Source: Cranoglanis bouderius (Eukaryota > Chordata > Actinopteri > Siluriformes > Cranoglanididae). Taken from it: a stretch of 64,000 nt of DNA. Positions 39,207 through 50,856 of this stretch are shown here, piece by piece. Made by a program: the position numbers and the translations under genes. Location of the stretch: contig CM042558.1 in the NCBI GenBank assembly GCA_023630585.1, forward strand, positions 13,224,800-13,288,799, in the 5' to 3' direction. The notes beneath the pieces were generated by a model, which was not told the DNA's origin, searched no databases, and worked only from the letters and a program-made list of their open reading frames with translations. Within the stretch, counting starts at the first letter, position 1; each line of letters starts with the position of its first letter.

Positions 39207-39310
39207 AAGTCAAATCGAAGGTTCTGTTTCTCTTCGAAGAAGTAGTCAAGGATGAATTTTCTGACAAAGTCCGGATTTAGCGTGTTGTCAATCACTTCAG
39301 TTCTGCCAAA
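39207..39310 (-). CDS. cpne5: copine exon C (C2A domain core)
   Basis: This 104-nt exon encodes FGRTEVIDNTLNPDF, continuing through a FFEEKQNLRFDL end. It is the most conserved part of the copine C2A domain (TEVIDNTLNPDF is nearly invariant in the family). The acceptor is tctccag and the donor gtgagt. The exon starts on a codon boundary and ends with two bases of a Leu codon that exon D completes. An open frame runs on into both introns, but the hydrophobic upstream extension is intron translation, not protein. No stop or frameshift is present, so the gene looks functional here. Confidence 0.95.
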
Positions 39311-39589
39311 CTGGAGAATGAATTGAGGGCAGCGGCGTGATCCGGGTAAGGAAGACAGACAAAAGAGAAAAGAGAAAAAGAGAGAGGCAGAGGTTATAAG
39401 GGATGAAGAGAAAATGGAGAAAATGAGGATAAGGAAACACAATAGTGAGATACTGGAGAGCAAAGTGTAATCACAGGAAATGCTTTCTTTTCAACAATAA
39501 CAAGGCAGTATAACCTCTTTTTTTCTTGCTCTCCCAGTCTCCCTCTCACTATCCCTTCTTCCTGTGACACTAAAGCTTGATTTGCTAAA

Positions 39590-39790
39590 GCAAGATTGGC
39601 TAGAGGGAGATCACAGCTCCTGTGTGCCAGGGCTAATTACAGCTATGGGCCCACTCATCGAGCTCAAGAGCACAGGAGATTGGTGACAATTACACCTGCT
39701 TAATTAGGGGCTCTTTCAGCCAATACTGCCCCTAAATTCCAGCAGAAAGCAGCATGGAATGTGCTATTCCATTATTTTGCCAAACTAGAC
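39590..39790. promoter_or_regulatory. possible conserved noncoding element in copine intron
   Basis: A GC-balanced, low-repeat block with several TAATTA/TTAATTAG homeodomain-type words (CTAATTACAGCTATGGGCCC, CTTAATTAGGGGCTCTTTC) stands out from AT-rich surroundings 280 bp from exon C. This is inference from texture only. Confidence 0.25.
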
Positions 39791-40839
39791 AAAATAATTG
39801 GAATGAGCCCCTCCCCCAAAGATTACCACTAAATTCACTGAAAGGTACTTAAATCTGATTTCTAATACTGAAGGAATCGCCTGAGCTTTAGACGCTAACA
39901 CTCAGAAAGTTCATCTCCATAAGGTTTCAGTTTATTAGCATGAATTATTTAATGTGAAACAAATATCTCAATTTACTGTCTTTTAATTAAAACGAGTTTA
40001 AAAGCCTTCTCTTAGACTCTGCCACTGGAAAATTGGTTTAAATTAGTGTTGAGTTATTACTAAGTTCATTTTCATTCAATCTGATTATGAAGCTTAAATG
40101 AGATAATGTAATCAAAGGGTACAGTGTCTTCAGGTCATCATTACACATGTTAGACATTTCTTAAAGACAACATGAAATCAAAAACTGGACTGTTCAGGTC
40201 CTTGGTCAGACTGAGCATGACTCATCTGTACATCAAATGGCAACATTCTCGTTTGTTTGTAATCTTCCACTAAAGTGCAGCAAAAATGTCTGTGTAGAAC
40301 TGCAGATGGAAAAACATATGTATAATAACCAATCATTTCATGTCAGATTTCACCTCCCCCTCCGCTAGACCCAAAACACAGAGATGCTCGCATGGTTGAG
40401 CACAGACTTTGAGTCCCATTCCCTTTTCTGTCAGACAAAAACACTTTTATTCACTGTTTTTCCCTACCAGTCCAAACAAAACAACTGTGGTTTTCATGCA
40501 TCTAAATAATGCATTATTCTTTACATCACTAACAAAGATGGCAAACAAAAACTGATCCATATACCCCAAAAGGCCAAATGTATGTAAGCCAAAAGTATGT
40601 AAGTATGTAAGCCTGTCTGTTGTTTCCCATGGGAAAGTCACATTGCAGAAGAGAAATAATGTATGTTCAAATTTCCATTTCACATTGACTTTAATTAATG
40701 TCTTTCTACAGTTCACAGGACTACATGACACCTGACCTAATCTGCATTTACATTTATATTTATATTTATTTAATTATTTACGTGTATATACATTTACCAT
40801 GGCTTAATCCAACTGGCGTCACCTGACACAATAACTTTA

Positions 40840-41320
40840 TTATCTTGTTATTTTAAGATGTTGTTTTTTAAAATAATTTTTATTATTTCGAGTTAATATT
40901 TCAAAATGACAACAATTAAGTGAGCTCAAATTATTTTGAGATATTATGGATTTATTTTATGTCACTATCTCATTTTTTTCTTTTAATATATGTAATTGAT
41001 CAATTGTGTGGTGTTAAATGTTAAGTTGAAATAAAGACATGTTAAATTTATGAGTAACTAATTTTAAATAATGAGACATTATGTCAAGATTATCGTAATA
41101 TCTTGAAATAATGACATTAAGTTAAATGAAAATGACATTGTATCTTGGAATAACGAGATTTTAAGTCATGACATCATATCTCAAAATAAGAATTTATTAT
41201 GTCAATAATTAGATATTAAGTAAAAATCTAATATGATAATATCAGATTAAGATACAGTATCTTGAAATAATTAGATAATATCTTGAAATAATGAGTTGTT
41301 AAGTCAAAATACCCACATAG
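40840..41320. repeat. degenerate tandem array of ATCTTGAAATAAT/TAAGTCA words
   Basis: Units such as ATCTTGAAATAATGACATTA, ATCTTGGAATAACGAG and ATCTCAAAATAAG recur every 30-45 bp. The left part (about 40850-40960) has the same words in the opposite orientation (TTATTATTTCGAGTTAATAT). The array therefore folds back on itself. Confidence 0.6.
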
Positions 41321-43078
41321 AATTTCAAAAAACCAACACGCAGTTTATGGCTTCCATAAGTAAAGTGAATTAAACTATGAAAACCCAAGACAATGTCATG
41401 AAATCATGAAGTCTGTACATACATTTTTTCTGACCCTACATTAGAGTGCAATAGTACTGTACACTGAACTGTATAGTCAGCTGTCATGAAGCTCTAAGAT
41501 AATTCAGCCAAAAAAGTCTCTTACTTTTCTCTAAGTGCTGTGTCAATTTGACATCAAAATTGATCAAATCCGTCTTTATTATCAGACTACTATTTCAAAT
41601 TTAATTTTTATTTTTTTGTCACAATAAATATTGACTTTGCTTCATTTACTACTGTTTATTGCTCTTTACGGTATTTTTTATTTTTTTTTTTTATGTAGAA
41701 ACATTTAATTTCATTATTTTGAAGGCATCTTTGCTCTACAGCATTTCTTTGCATGTGCCTAAAACCTTTGCACAGTACTGTATATATTTCATATAATGTA
41801 CATTACATATAATGTATTACACCCCTTTAATAACAATTCAGTTCTTTTTGTTTGCTTCCATTTTCTATGTGTGTTTTCTATGATTATGAATATTATGTTT
41901 TGTTTTAAGCAAGGCTTTGTGGTCAGTGTATAGCCATAATCATACAATCTCTGCGACATAACATTGTGAACAAAAGCACAAACAAAATTGCTATTTAAAT
42001 AATTCAATTCACATAGTTATATGTAGGCTCTCTGTTTCTTATTGGGGGGAAAAAAAACTAATTAGAAAATAAACAGTTGTGCTGTGGTAAAAACCACACC
42101 ATGTAGAACACAGTGCTCGCTCTCTGAGCTAAAACCTGCTCTATATTAAGGCAGCCTTTATTATTCTGTAATTATTGGTGCAGGCTTGTAATTGCATTTT
42201 CTAATTACTCATACAAATGTACAGACCTGGAGGAATAAAGGAGCAGGACTGAAAAGTACCAGTACAAATCGGCTCAACCGTGGTTTCTAAACTGAGATTA
42301 GCCATATTGAAGGTGTTTGTGCTGATATGAATTGTCTATCTTTCATTACAATTTACAGTATTGTCTCAGCTTGAATAGGAAGTAAAGCTCTGTTTTTATA
42401 TCTGCAAATACAAAAGGAATGGCGTGTGTATAGAGAAATTAAAATTCAGTGCAGTGTCGAATAAGAGGATTTAGGCTATATGAGCTCCACAGCGGAAGAC
42501 AGAGACAAAGGTAAGTGAATGAATTAGGAGTTGATTAGGTGCCCACATACTGTGGACTAATCTAATGAGAATCGGACGTGAAGCTGCTCGTCTGAGAACC
42601 CCATTATACAAACAAATCTTTCGCCAGAATGCTAAGCCAAGACAGTACCTAGTCTGGGTGTCCAACAAATACACACATAAGCCAGAACACAAGGAAGTCA
42701 TATGGGCTGGAAGCAATGTTTCTGCTCCAGAGGACACATGAGATTTGTGAGCATCAACAAGCTGTCCATTAGAATCAGATTCCAAAGAAACAGAATGACT
42801 GTGGTGGTATAAATTTGTTTATTTTATTAGCGTTTGCTCATTGCAAGGCTGAGAGCAAAGGTTAAAATATTTGGTTATCCAAACTCATTCAAATAAGGCA
42901 TGTATAATGCAGAATAAAATGTATTCTATTTAATTGTGCAATTTTAAACAGGCTTTTGGATTGATCATGTGATAAGGAATGTCAGGACACAGGACTACTC
43001 ATTCTTGTTTCCCATCAAATGATTTTTTAAAATCTATTTTTCTCCCAATTTAGTCCTTTAAATGGCTCAGCAGAGCTA

Positions 43079-44557
43079 CAGTATCTCACAAAAGTGAGTA
43101 CACTCCTCACATTTTTGTAAATATTTTATTATATCTTTTCATGGGACAACACTGACGAAATGACACTTTGCTACAATGTAAAGTAGTGAGTGTACAGCAG
43201 TGTTACAAGGTCTCCGGTGTGAATGGGGAGCAGGTGTGTTAAGTTTGGTGTTATCGCTCTCACACTCTCTCATACTGGTCACTGGAAGTTCAACATGGCA
43301 CTTCATGGCAAAGAAGTCTCTGAGGATCTAAAAAAAAGAATTGTTGCTCTACATAAAGATGGCCTAGGCTATAAGAAGATTGCCAACACCCTGAAACTGA
43401 GCTGCAGCACGGTGGCCAAGACCATACAGCGGTTTAACAGGACAGGTTCCACTCAGAACAGGCCTCGCCATGGTCGACCAAAGAAGTTGAGTGCACGTGC
43501 TTAGCATCATATCCAGAGGTTGGCTTTGCAGAATAGATGTATGACTGCTGCCAGCACTGCTGCAGAGGTTGAAGGGGTGGGGGTTCAGACTGTCAGTGCT
43601 CAGACCATACGCTGCACACTGCATCAAATTGGTCTGCATGGCTGTCGTCCCAGAAGGAAGCCTCTTCTAAAGATGATGCACAAGAAAGCCCGCAAACAGT
43701 TTGCTGAAGACAAGCAGACTAAGGACATGGATTACTGGAACTAGTAGAGTTCCAAGAGAACTGATGAGACCAAGATAAACTTATTTGGTTCAGATGGTGT
43801 CAAGCGTGTGTGGCGGCAACCAGGTGAGGAGTACAAAGACAAGTGTGTCTTGCCTACAGTCAAGCATGGTGGTAGGATTGTCATGGTCTGGGGCTGCATG
43901 AGTGCTGCTGGCACTGGGGAGCTACAGTTCATTGAGGGAACCATGAATGCCAACATGTACTGTGACATACTGAAGCAGTTCCCTTCGGAAACTGGGCCGC
44001 AGGGCAGTATTCCAATATGATAACGACCCCAAACACACCTCCAAGACGACCACTGCCTTGCTAAAGAGGCTGAGGGTAAAGGTGATGGACTGGCCAAGCA
44101 TGTCTCAAGACCTAAACCCTATTGAGTATCTGTGGGGCATCCTCAAACGGAAGGTGGAGGAGCGCAAGGTCTCTAACATCCACCAGCTCTGTGATGTTGT
44201 CATGGAGGAGTGGAAGAGGACTCTAGTGGCAACCTGTGAAGCTCTGGTGAACTCCATGCCCAACAGGGTTAAGGCAATGCTGGAAAATAATGGTAGCCAC
44301 ACAAAATATTGACACTTTGGGCCCAATTTGGACATTTTCACTTAGGGGTGTACTCACTTTTGTTGCCAGAGGTTTAGACATTAATGGCTGTGTGTTGAGT
44401 TATTTTGAGGGGACAGCAAATTTACACTGTTATACAAGCTGTACACTGACTACTTTACATTGTAGCAAAGTGTCATTTCATCAGTGTTGTCCCATGAAAA
44501 GATATAATAAATTATTTACAAAAATGTGAGGGGTGTACTCACTTTTGTGAAATACTG
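43079..44557 (+). mobile_element. Tc1/mariner element, copy 2 of the CAGTATCTCAC family
   Basis: This is a 1479-bp element flanked by TA (43077-43078, 44558-44559), with outer ends CAGTATCTCACAAAAGTGAG. The arm on the transposase 5' side is only 216 bp, against 374 bp in copies 1 and 3. About 158 bp including the inner direct repeat are deleted. The other arm keeps its inner repeat near 44335-44365. No SINE is present in this copy. Confidence 0.95.
43295..44312 (+). pseudogene. Tc1-like transposase, broken (copy 2)
   Basis: ATG at 43295 starts MALHGKEVSEDL. The frame runs through GRPKKLSARA to a TAG at 43502-43504, where the relatives have a Gln codon. It continues in frame to KDMDYWN, then stops again, with a scrambled stretch before TDETKINLFG (first Asp). 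A deletion after YCDILKQ shifts the frame. The final open frame holds LLKRLRVKVMDWPSMS and DLNPIEYLWG (Glu), ending at TGA 44310-44312. YDNDPKHTSK (second Asp) is uninterrupted by any SINE, giving the normal 34-residue spacing to Glu. Confidence 0.93.
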
Positions 44558-44866
44558 TATGTATGAGAATCCTGGGCTATTAAAAGTAGCTCAGTCGCAA
44601 CAGCAAACACATGACAGTATTTTTATAACCAGTATTCTTCGATACTGGATAGGAATAGCATTAGACTCAATGATATTATGGAAAAAGACAAGGCCCTCTT
44701 TTTCTTTTTGAAGTTTATTTTGGTTCTTTAATCTATTACAGACACAATAGACAGGTTTATATTTAGACTATTTGCCATATATTTGGGCTACTGAAAGCTT
44801 TGTTAGAGTTTTTCTGGCAGATTTTTAAAAACAGACAGTTTGAATCAGCTGCACTGTAGTTATGTA

Positions 44867-45176
44867 AGGAATAAAACACAGTGGGGTGTGCCGTTATAGG
44901 AAAATGACTGATTCGATTATTTCCCAGTAACAGTGCATCGCAAAGTGTTTTATAGCAATTTCCCAACAATGACACATTTTTATTTATTAAAGAATTGTCT
45001 CTCTCTTGATATTAATAAGAAAAATAAGAAAAAAACATGAAATGTATTCGAATGAGCGCATTAATATAAACCTGTGATTTGAATTACTGACAGATTATTG
45101 TCAGAGCTGCTGTTATAGGAAATTAATCAACCTTCTGACCAATCAGGATCAAGAATTCAACAGCACTGTGGTATAA
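44867..45176 (-). repeat. palindromic MITE of the TATAACAGC family
   Basis: It begins TAAGGAATAAAACACAGTGG (left) and ends AGAATTCAACAGCACTGTGG (right), the expected two termini of the family in reverse orientation. Internal ATTATTTCC and GTTATAGGAAA words are inverted copies. It is 310 bp long, so shorter than the 7233 copy. Confidence 0.65.
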
Positions 45177-45953
45177 GACTGCAATAACCTCCTGTATTTT
45201 AATTTTACCCATACAAGTAGCAAATGTTTTCTTGAAACGATATTCAAATACTATTCATGTTATGTCGGTGGTTCCAGACTTACATTCCTCACTCTCATAA
45301 CTGCATACTTTTGTTGTTAGTGTCACTGTAGTTGCTGGATAATTTACAGTCATAATACGAATAACATGATTTAATGTGAATAACTGAATAATCTGAGAAT
45401 ATAAATTTAGTGCATGTTGTGGATATTCAAATAGTGTTTTAATCACTTGCAAAAGTGGTTAAAATGTCCATATTAAGACATGGTAGGTTTCTTCTATTAA
45501 TTTTTAAAGCTCAGCTTCAGACATCTGAAACTGCAGCTATAAACAGCATCTACAGAATATGCAGTTGAAAAGAACATCAAAACATTCTTCCAGCAACGTG
45601 TCTTCGTTGTATTTCTGTGCTATAGAGCCTACAGAAGCTAAACTAGCTGATGCAGCCACACTTTGGCACCTGACAAGACTACTGAAAGTATTGAACCATT
45701 ATAACATGTAGCTGTCCACACTTTACACCTTGCTAGACTGTTCTAACAGGAAGTTGGTCTGTTGCTCAGGGATTGCACTGACAGTTAGCAGGGTTACATG
45801 GAAGACTTCAAAATAAATGCTCTGTATTGTTAAGGAATAAGAAACGATGTGGAAAAGTTCAGATCAGCAGGAAACATCAGTTCATCTGCATATTTATAGC
45901 CAGTGAATCTGCGCTGCATGGTGGCAGTGACTACTAGTATCACCTCTTGCTTT

Positions 45954-45955
<2 letters not shown>

Positions 45956-45991
<36 letters not shown>
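45956..45991 (+). repeat. (GT)18 microsatellite
   Basis: 36 bp of perfect GT repeats. Confidence 0.95.
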
Positions 45992-45992
<1 letters not shown>

Positions 45993-46280
45993 ACTAAACT
46001 GTAACTGTGCATTTGCACCAGACTGGAAAAAAAATAAACAGTGGGTACAAGCAAAATTTCATGCAAAACTGACTTTTGTACCGTAATATTTTGATGAACA
46101 TTTTAGCTTAAATCTCCAGAAATTCATGTAATTCTCTAAGCTATGATGAGCAACAGTGGAAATTATGACAAAAAGCTCATTAAGTCAGCAGTTTTCCGCT
46201 GCAGTGGCTTCACTTCCTTAATGACATACCTCTCCTCTAAGTCACATTGAATACCAGCATGGTAAAAAACGCAGCTAAAT

Positions 46281-46282
<2 letters not shown>

Positions 46283-46364
<82 letters not shown>
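46283..46364 (+). repeat. (CA)41 microsatellite
   Basis: 82 bp of perfect CA repeats, 39 bp before a long T-run. Confidence 0.97.
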
Positions 46365-46366
<2 letters not shown>

Positions 46367-46402
46367 TGTCCTGTCTCTATGTCTCTGTCTGAAAAACTTA
46401 CT

Positions 46403-46403
<1 letters not shown>

Positions 46404-46445
<42 letters not shown>
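46404..46445 (+). repeat. T-run of 42 bases
   Basis: An uninterrupted homopolymer. It could be the tail of a minus-strand retroposition event or plain slippage; its length may also be affected by assembly. Confidence 0.9.
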
Positions 46446-46449
<4 letters not shown>

Positions 46450-47935
46450 AACCCAGAACACAGTCACCTGTTGTGTCAGATCAGGACAAGAAACTCTGAA
46501 GCATCTCTTATTGTGTCCTTAGTTACACAGCCTTCTGCACTCACTGTACTGTAGGAATGTACTTCTTGGCTGTAATTTATAGACATATGACTATAAAATT
46601 TGTGATATTACAGTGTCTCGATTAACATTAAGACTAAATATAATTCCTGTAATCAGGGGTTAAATCACGATGCTGTCTAAAGCCTCCCTACTCAATTTAA
46701 ATAGAAACAAAACATTTTTACTTACTTTTAAAAATGGCGGTAATTCCAGGTGTAGACAAATCATGCATTTATTTGCTAGCACACATGGCAAGTCAAACCT
46801 CCAATGTGCTGTCCAGTACCATAGTTTGGTTGCCCAGAAACCTGACTAGGCTAACAACTAGGTGGGCTAGAAAGCTAGTTACATGCATTGCGTGTTGTTA
46901 TATGACAGATTTGCATTGATTGTAATTTTCATCAGTGTTTCCACATACCTGCCTGTTCCTGATTCAGAACTAGATTGTGACTTGGTTGGTGTGTGTAGAG
47001 CAGCAGGAGGTGGGATTGTTAGTTACATCCTATAGTTACATCCTTGAGGTGCATCCCACCATTGTTGCATTGTTTAAACATATATACCAAAAAATGAAAG
47101 TTTTTTTGTTTTGCTTTTTTGCAAAAAAACAAACCAAATATGACACAGGGTTTATTTTCTCGTTGTTAAACAGCCATTTTAATCACTTATGATCCAGTTG
47201 TGTTGTCCATCATTTATTATTCATACCAAAGAACTTCCATTAAAATACAACATGGTCGAGCATTAGGGTGCATGTACCAAGTGAAAAGAAAGTTAATGGT
47301 CAAGTATATGAATAACAGGCGAGTTAATGTATAATTATGTTACGTATCAACAGTGTATTCATAGCTTAGTATGAAGCTGCTCTTCTTAGCCTTGAGAATC
47401 GAGTAACAAAAATGAGGTAGAAGACTTGGATGGCTGATAAAATATTTGCCTTCATAAAGCTGATATCACTGAGGCCCAAGTTCTAGGAAGAGTTTTTCGG
47501 TATTTTGGAAGATGGCATTTCTTTCTGTAATAATTTTATACATTATTATTCAAGCTCCTGTGCTGCTGCTGCTGAATGGTGTAGTGCTGCTATACAGACA
47601 TGCTACAATGTAATCTAAAACACTGATATAGGATGGATAATGCCCTTTATCACAGAGCGTAGGGTAACTAGGGTAACTGGCATTGTCGGGAGTCACAACC
47701 ATTAAATCTTATCATTTCAGGAATGATAAAATGCAATATTCGGAACAGGTAATATTTATCATCAGCATGCAGGCATGCAATCAAGTAGGAAAGAAGTCTG
47801 GAATGAGGAAGAAAATCATTTCTCATATACTATATTAGAAGCAGTAAATAATGCTGGAGCAGAAGCGGCGAAATTGAGAGTATGTCACTTGTTACTGGAG
47901 AATTGCTCCAGAGAGCTTTGACAGTACAGTAGTGG

Positions 47936-47940
<5 letters not shown>

Positions 47941-48000
<60 letters not shown>
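47941..48000 (+). repeat. (AC)30 microsatellite
   Basis: 60 bp of perfect AC repeats, about 180 bp from copine exon B. Confidence 0.97.
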
Positions 48001-48005
<5 letters not shown>

Positions 48006-48180
48006 CTTAACAGAGGCTCTGACTTTGGTCACTAGCTAAGATGTGCTGAGCTGAAAGCCTTCAGCCCTTCAAAGACAAGTTTCATAAGTGAAAGTAGGCT
48101 TGTGGGTGTATGTGTAAGGAAAACGTTTCATAAAGATGGGGTTAGTCATAGTCATTTTATTTGTGTTTATGTCTATTTAC

Positions 48181-48227
48181 CTCTCTCCATTGCTTCGTCT
48201 CGACTCCTTGTGTATACAGGACGCACA
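48181..48227 (-). CDS. cpne5: copine exon B (C2A domain)
   Basis: This 47-nt exon, read after the single base A donated by exon A, encodes MCVLYTQGVETKQWRE. That is the copine C2A strand following the SDP loop. The acceptor is tgtcatag and the donor gtaaat. It starts in phase 1 and ends on a codon boundary, so it joins the next exon (which starts FGRTEV) without a shift. It was found only by searching for the missing piece between exons A and C, since no long open frame marks it. The stretch GVETK is more divergent from mammalian copines than the flanking residues. Confidence 0.88.
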
Positions 48228-48336
48228 CTATGACAAGAGAGAATGATTATTAATTTAATTATTAATGATAATATACGAACATCTGTACACACTTCTCTCA
48301 TTTCACATCAGCTGTGTCTTGTCAGTAAACTTCAAA

Positions 48337-48339
<3 letters not shown>

Positions 48340-48407
<68 letters not shown>
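48340..48407 (+). repeat. compound (CT)n(CA)n microsatellite
   Basis: About 39 bp of CT followed by 29 bp of CA, 113 bp upstream of the exon B acceptor. Confidence 0.97.
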
Positions 48408-48409
<2 letters not shown>

Positions 48410-48993
48410 CTGAAGCATCTATGTGGTGTAATATCAGACGCTGACAGGCTGGTGAGTGCTGACAGCCCACGCCAGTCTCTCCCATCTTCAAAGAGCCTCT
48501 TTGGTGTTAAGTTCCTCATAGTTTAGGTTTCTCATAGTTGGGTAAAAAAGTAGCAACGTATACTAATTATATGCTGTATAATCTGGCAGAATAGTTAAAA
48601 TATCAGACCTACCAAATGGTGAACTAGTAAATATGACTCAAATGCTTATAGGAAGATATACAACATATTCACCACATTCCAAATAAATTCAAACAAAAGT
48701 ATTTTCACTCCTTGCAATTATGCAGAAATGAGAATTAAATTGCATCAGCTATATTTATTAATGTTTAGACTCCACTTTTTTCATTGCCTATCGAACAACA
48801 TATACCTGCCAAAGCGTAATTATTCCTGACTCAATTATTACAAACAGCTGTTCAGAAACAATTCTAAAAATACATGCAAGCAAGTTCACCAATTTTCACA
48901 ACTACAAAATGTGAAAGGTCATGTTTACTCAGGTAACACTGTTCAAGTGCATTTTCCAAGTTGGCATTTCCTAATTTTGCGAATGTTCATGAA
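48408..48993. other. intronic, nothing recognised
   Basis: Between the compound microsatellite and the chimeric Tc1 piece. No feature recognised. Confidence 0.5.
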
Positions 48994-48995
48994 TA

Positions 48996-49685
48996 CAGAA
49001 TTATGTGAAAAAATAAGTATACCCCATGGAAATTGTTGGCTTTTTTGACATTTGATCATCTTTGAAACAGTGCCTATTAATGAAGTTGAACAAAACCACA
49101 AGGAAAATTAGCTTTTTCAATCATTTATTCAACAGAAATATCAATAGATGTGATATTCTTCTGTGGAAAAAGTAAGTGCACCCTTGGCCTCAGAAGCTAG
49201 TATTGCCCCCTTTAGCAGAAATAATTGTTTTTTTGTTAATTTAAATTGTGGAAATTACTACAAAATATAATTGTCTTTATTGTTTAAGCTTTTGATCTTT
49301 TGTTTTAAAAAAATCACAAAAATACTCTGCTCTCATGGATATCAATCATAACAATCGCAAACAAAACACAGGTTTATCAAAAAAAATATCTTTGTTAAAT
49401 ATAGGTGAGCAACAATTACTGGCACCCCTATGAATTCATATGAAAAAATATATTCCCATTGATATTTTACATTTTTTTAGTACACCTGGATGACTAGGAA
49501 CAGCAAATTGACTTCCTGTTTCATAGGGGTATAAATATGAGGTAACACACAGGCCAAATTCCCTTAATCATTCATAACAATGGGTAAGACCAAGGAATAT
49601 AGCTGTGATGTGCGGCAAAAGGTTGTTGAGTTTCACAAAATAGGAAGTGGCTATAAGAAAATAGCACAAACATTGAAATTGTTTA
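48996..49685. mobile_element. chimeric Tc1 fragment joining two families
   Basis: 48996-49245 is the right-hand terminal segment of the 12653 family in reverse orientation: GTGAAAAAATAAGTATACCC, GGAAATTGTTGGCTTTTTTG, and reversed ends of its 3' coding part near 49200. From about 49265 the sequence switches to the 28347 family in forward orientation: ATTGTCTTTATTGTTTAAGC, GGGGTATAAATATGAGGTAA, then its transposase start. The piece ends near 49680, after the first 37 codons. It lies in the intron between exons A and B. Confidence 0.85.
49580..49685 (+). pseudogene. Tc1-like transposase N-terminus, truncated
   Basis: MGKTKEYSCDVRQKVVEFHK then an IGSGYKKIAQTLK segment: the first helix-turn-helix of the 28347 family, with an intact ATG at 49580. 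After QTLK the sequence is no longer related. The open frame to 49768 continues into unrelated DNA. Confidence 0.88.
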
Positions 49686-50051
49686 ATCATGTGTGGCTAC
49701 AAATTAATATATTAAGAGTTAAGTTTCTCATTATCTATTTCATGGCCACAAAATACGTAAGTACTTAACTCATGGCAACCATTGTATTTTAAACTCATGG
49801 TAAACATTGTACAGCAGCTTTGTATAGTTCACTATAAGCACAGGATATTCATAGGAGTTACTGAATAATGTGCCTTAAGATAAATAACTGAGTAATAAGC
49901 CATGACTTTAAGGATAATGTGTCTAAAAAACTAGCCTATAAATGTGACATTACAGCACAGTGTGAGAAATATGTACAAGTCCAAATCTCATAAATGGAGG
50001 CTTCCATAAAAGTGCAAAAAAAAAAAAAAACCTTCACAAAGCAGCACTCAC

Positions 50052-50092
50052 TTGGGTCTGATTTGGAGAATGTGTCTTTGTCTAGAAGATTT
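50052..50092 (-). CDS. cpne5: copine exon A (start of first C2 domain)
   Basis: This 41-nt internal exon encodes (R)NLLDKDTFSKSDP, the first calcium-binding loop of the copine C2A domain. Copines are cytosolic proteins that bind phospholipid membranes in a calcium-dependent way through two C2 domains and carry a C-terminal VWA-like domain. The sequence shows a pyrimidine-rich acceptor ending in ag just above 50092 and a consensus gtgagt donor at 50046-50051. The exon begins with the last base of an Arg codon and ends with the first base of the next codon, which fits exon B exactly. The exon is too short to be called as a gene on its own. Paralogue choice is uncertain: the motif also fits copine-8. 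The preceding exon with the start codon was not found to the right. Confidence 0.9.
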
Positions 50093-50856
50093 CTGGAGGG
50101 AGGAAATAAAAAGAAAACATTGTTATAATATGACAATGAAATATGAGCCTTTGCTTGTATTTGACATTTGAGGGATTATTGAATTGAGTCTGTTGACAAA
50201 TAACAGCTTTATTGCAGTGCTCTGCAGATAGTGATTAAGTGTCGGAAAACTTTGCACATTTGAACAGTTGTGCAATTTCTAATGTAATGCGAATAACAGA
50301 CTGGTACAGGTACAGGTATATAAGGTATTCCTTTAAAAAACTCAAGTCTCTATAATGCATTAGTGTTATGAAGCCATCAGGCAGTCGATTATCATGTAAC
50401 TTGCACTTTGACAGCAAATATAGACGTGTGTAAGAGTGTATAAGATCCCTTTAATAAGCTTGTGAAGAAAGTGTAAATTATTACACACCAGAGCAGAAAT
50501 ATGAGTCCATTTCAGAAAAACAATATTGTTCAAGCAACACAATCACTTTTGTCAGTAATGTTTAAATTGCCGTTTAAAATGAATATAAATGCTGAAGTTA
50601 CAGAAAGATGATCATGTAAACAATATTTTCATATTATAACAGCTTATCAATACTAGACAAGGAAATGAAAACCTTTATATCCATTTTAGAAAACTATGAA
50701 TCTGACTGGAAATATATAATGTCTTTGTATTTGAAGGTACAGCTCATATGACAAAAAAGAAATCACTCGAATTCATAAAAGAGATCCAATAAAGATACAT
50801 TATTACAGTTTTATCCAGAATGCAAAGTATGCTATTGTGTATAAAACAATATTTTG
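50093..50856. other. noncoding upstream of copine exon A
   Basis: No promoter or first exon recognised. Confidence 0.45.

Larger units (their letters stand above)
39311..48180 (-). other. cpne5: copine intron between exons B and C (8.9 kb)
   Basis: This intron is defined by the flanking exons. It holds a possible conserved noncoding block near 39590-39790, a degenerate tandem repeat at 40840-41320, a Tc1-like element, a palindromic MITE and three CA/GT microsatellites. 41321-43020 and 46446-47940 otherwise show nothing I recognise. Confidence 0.8.
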
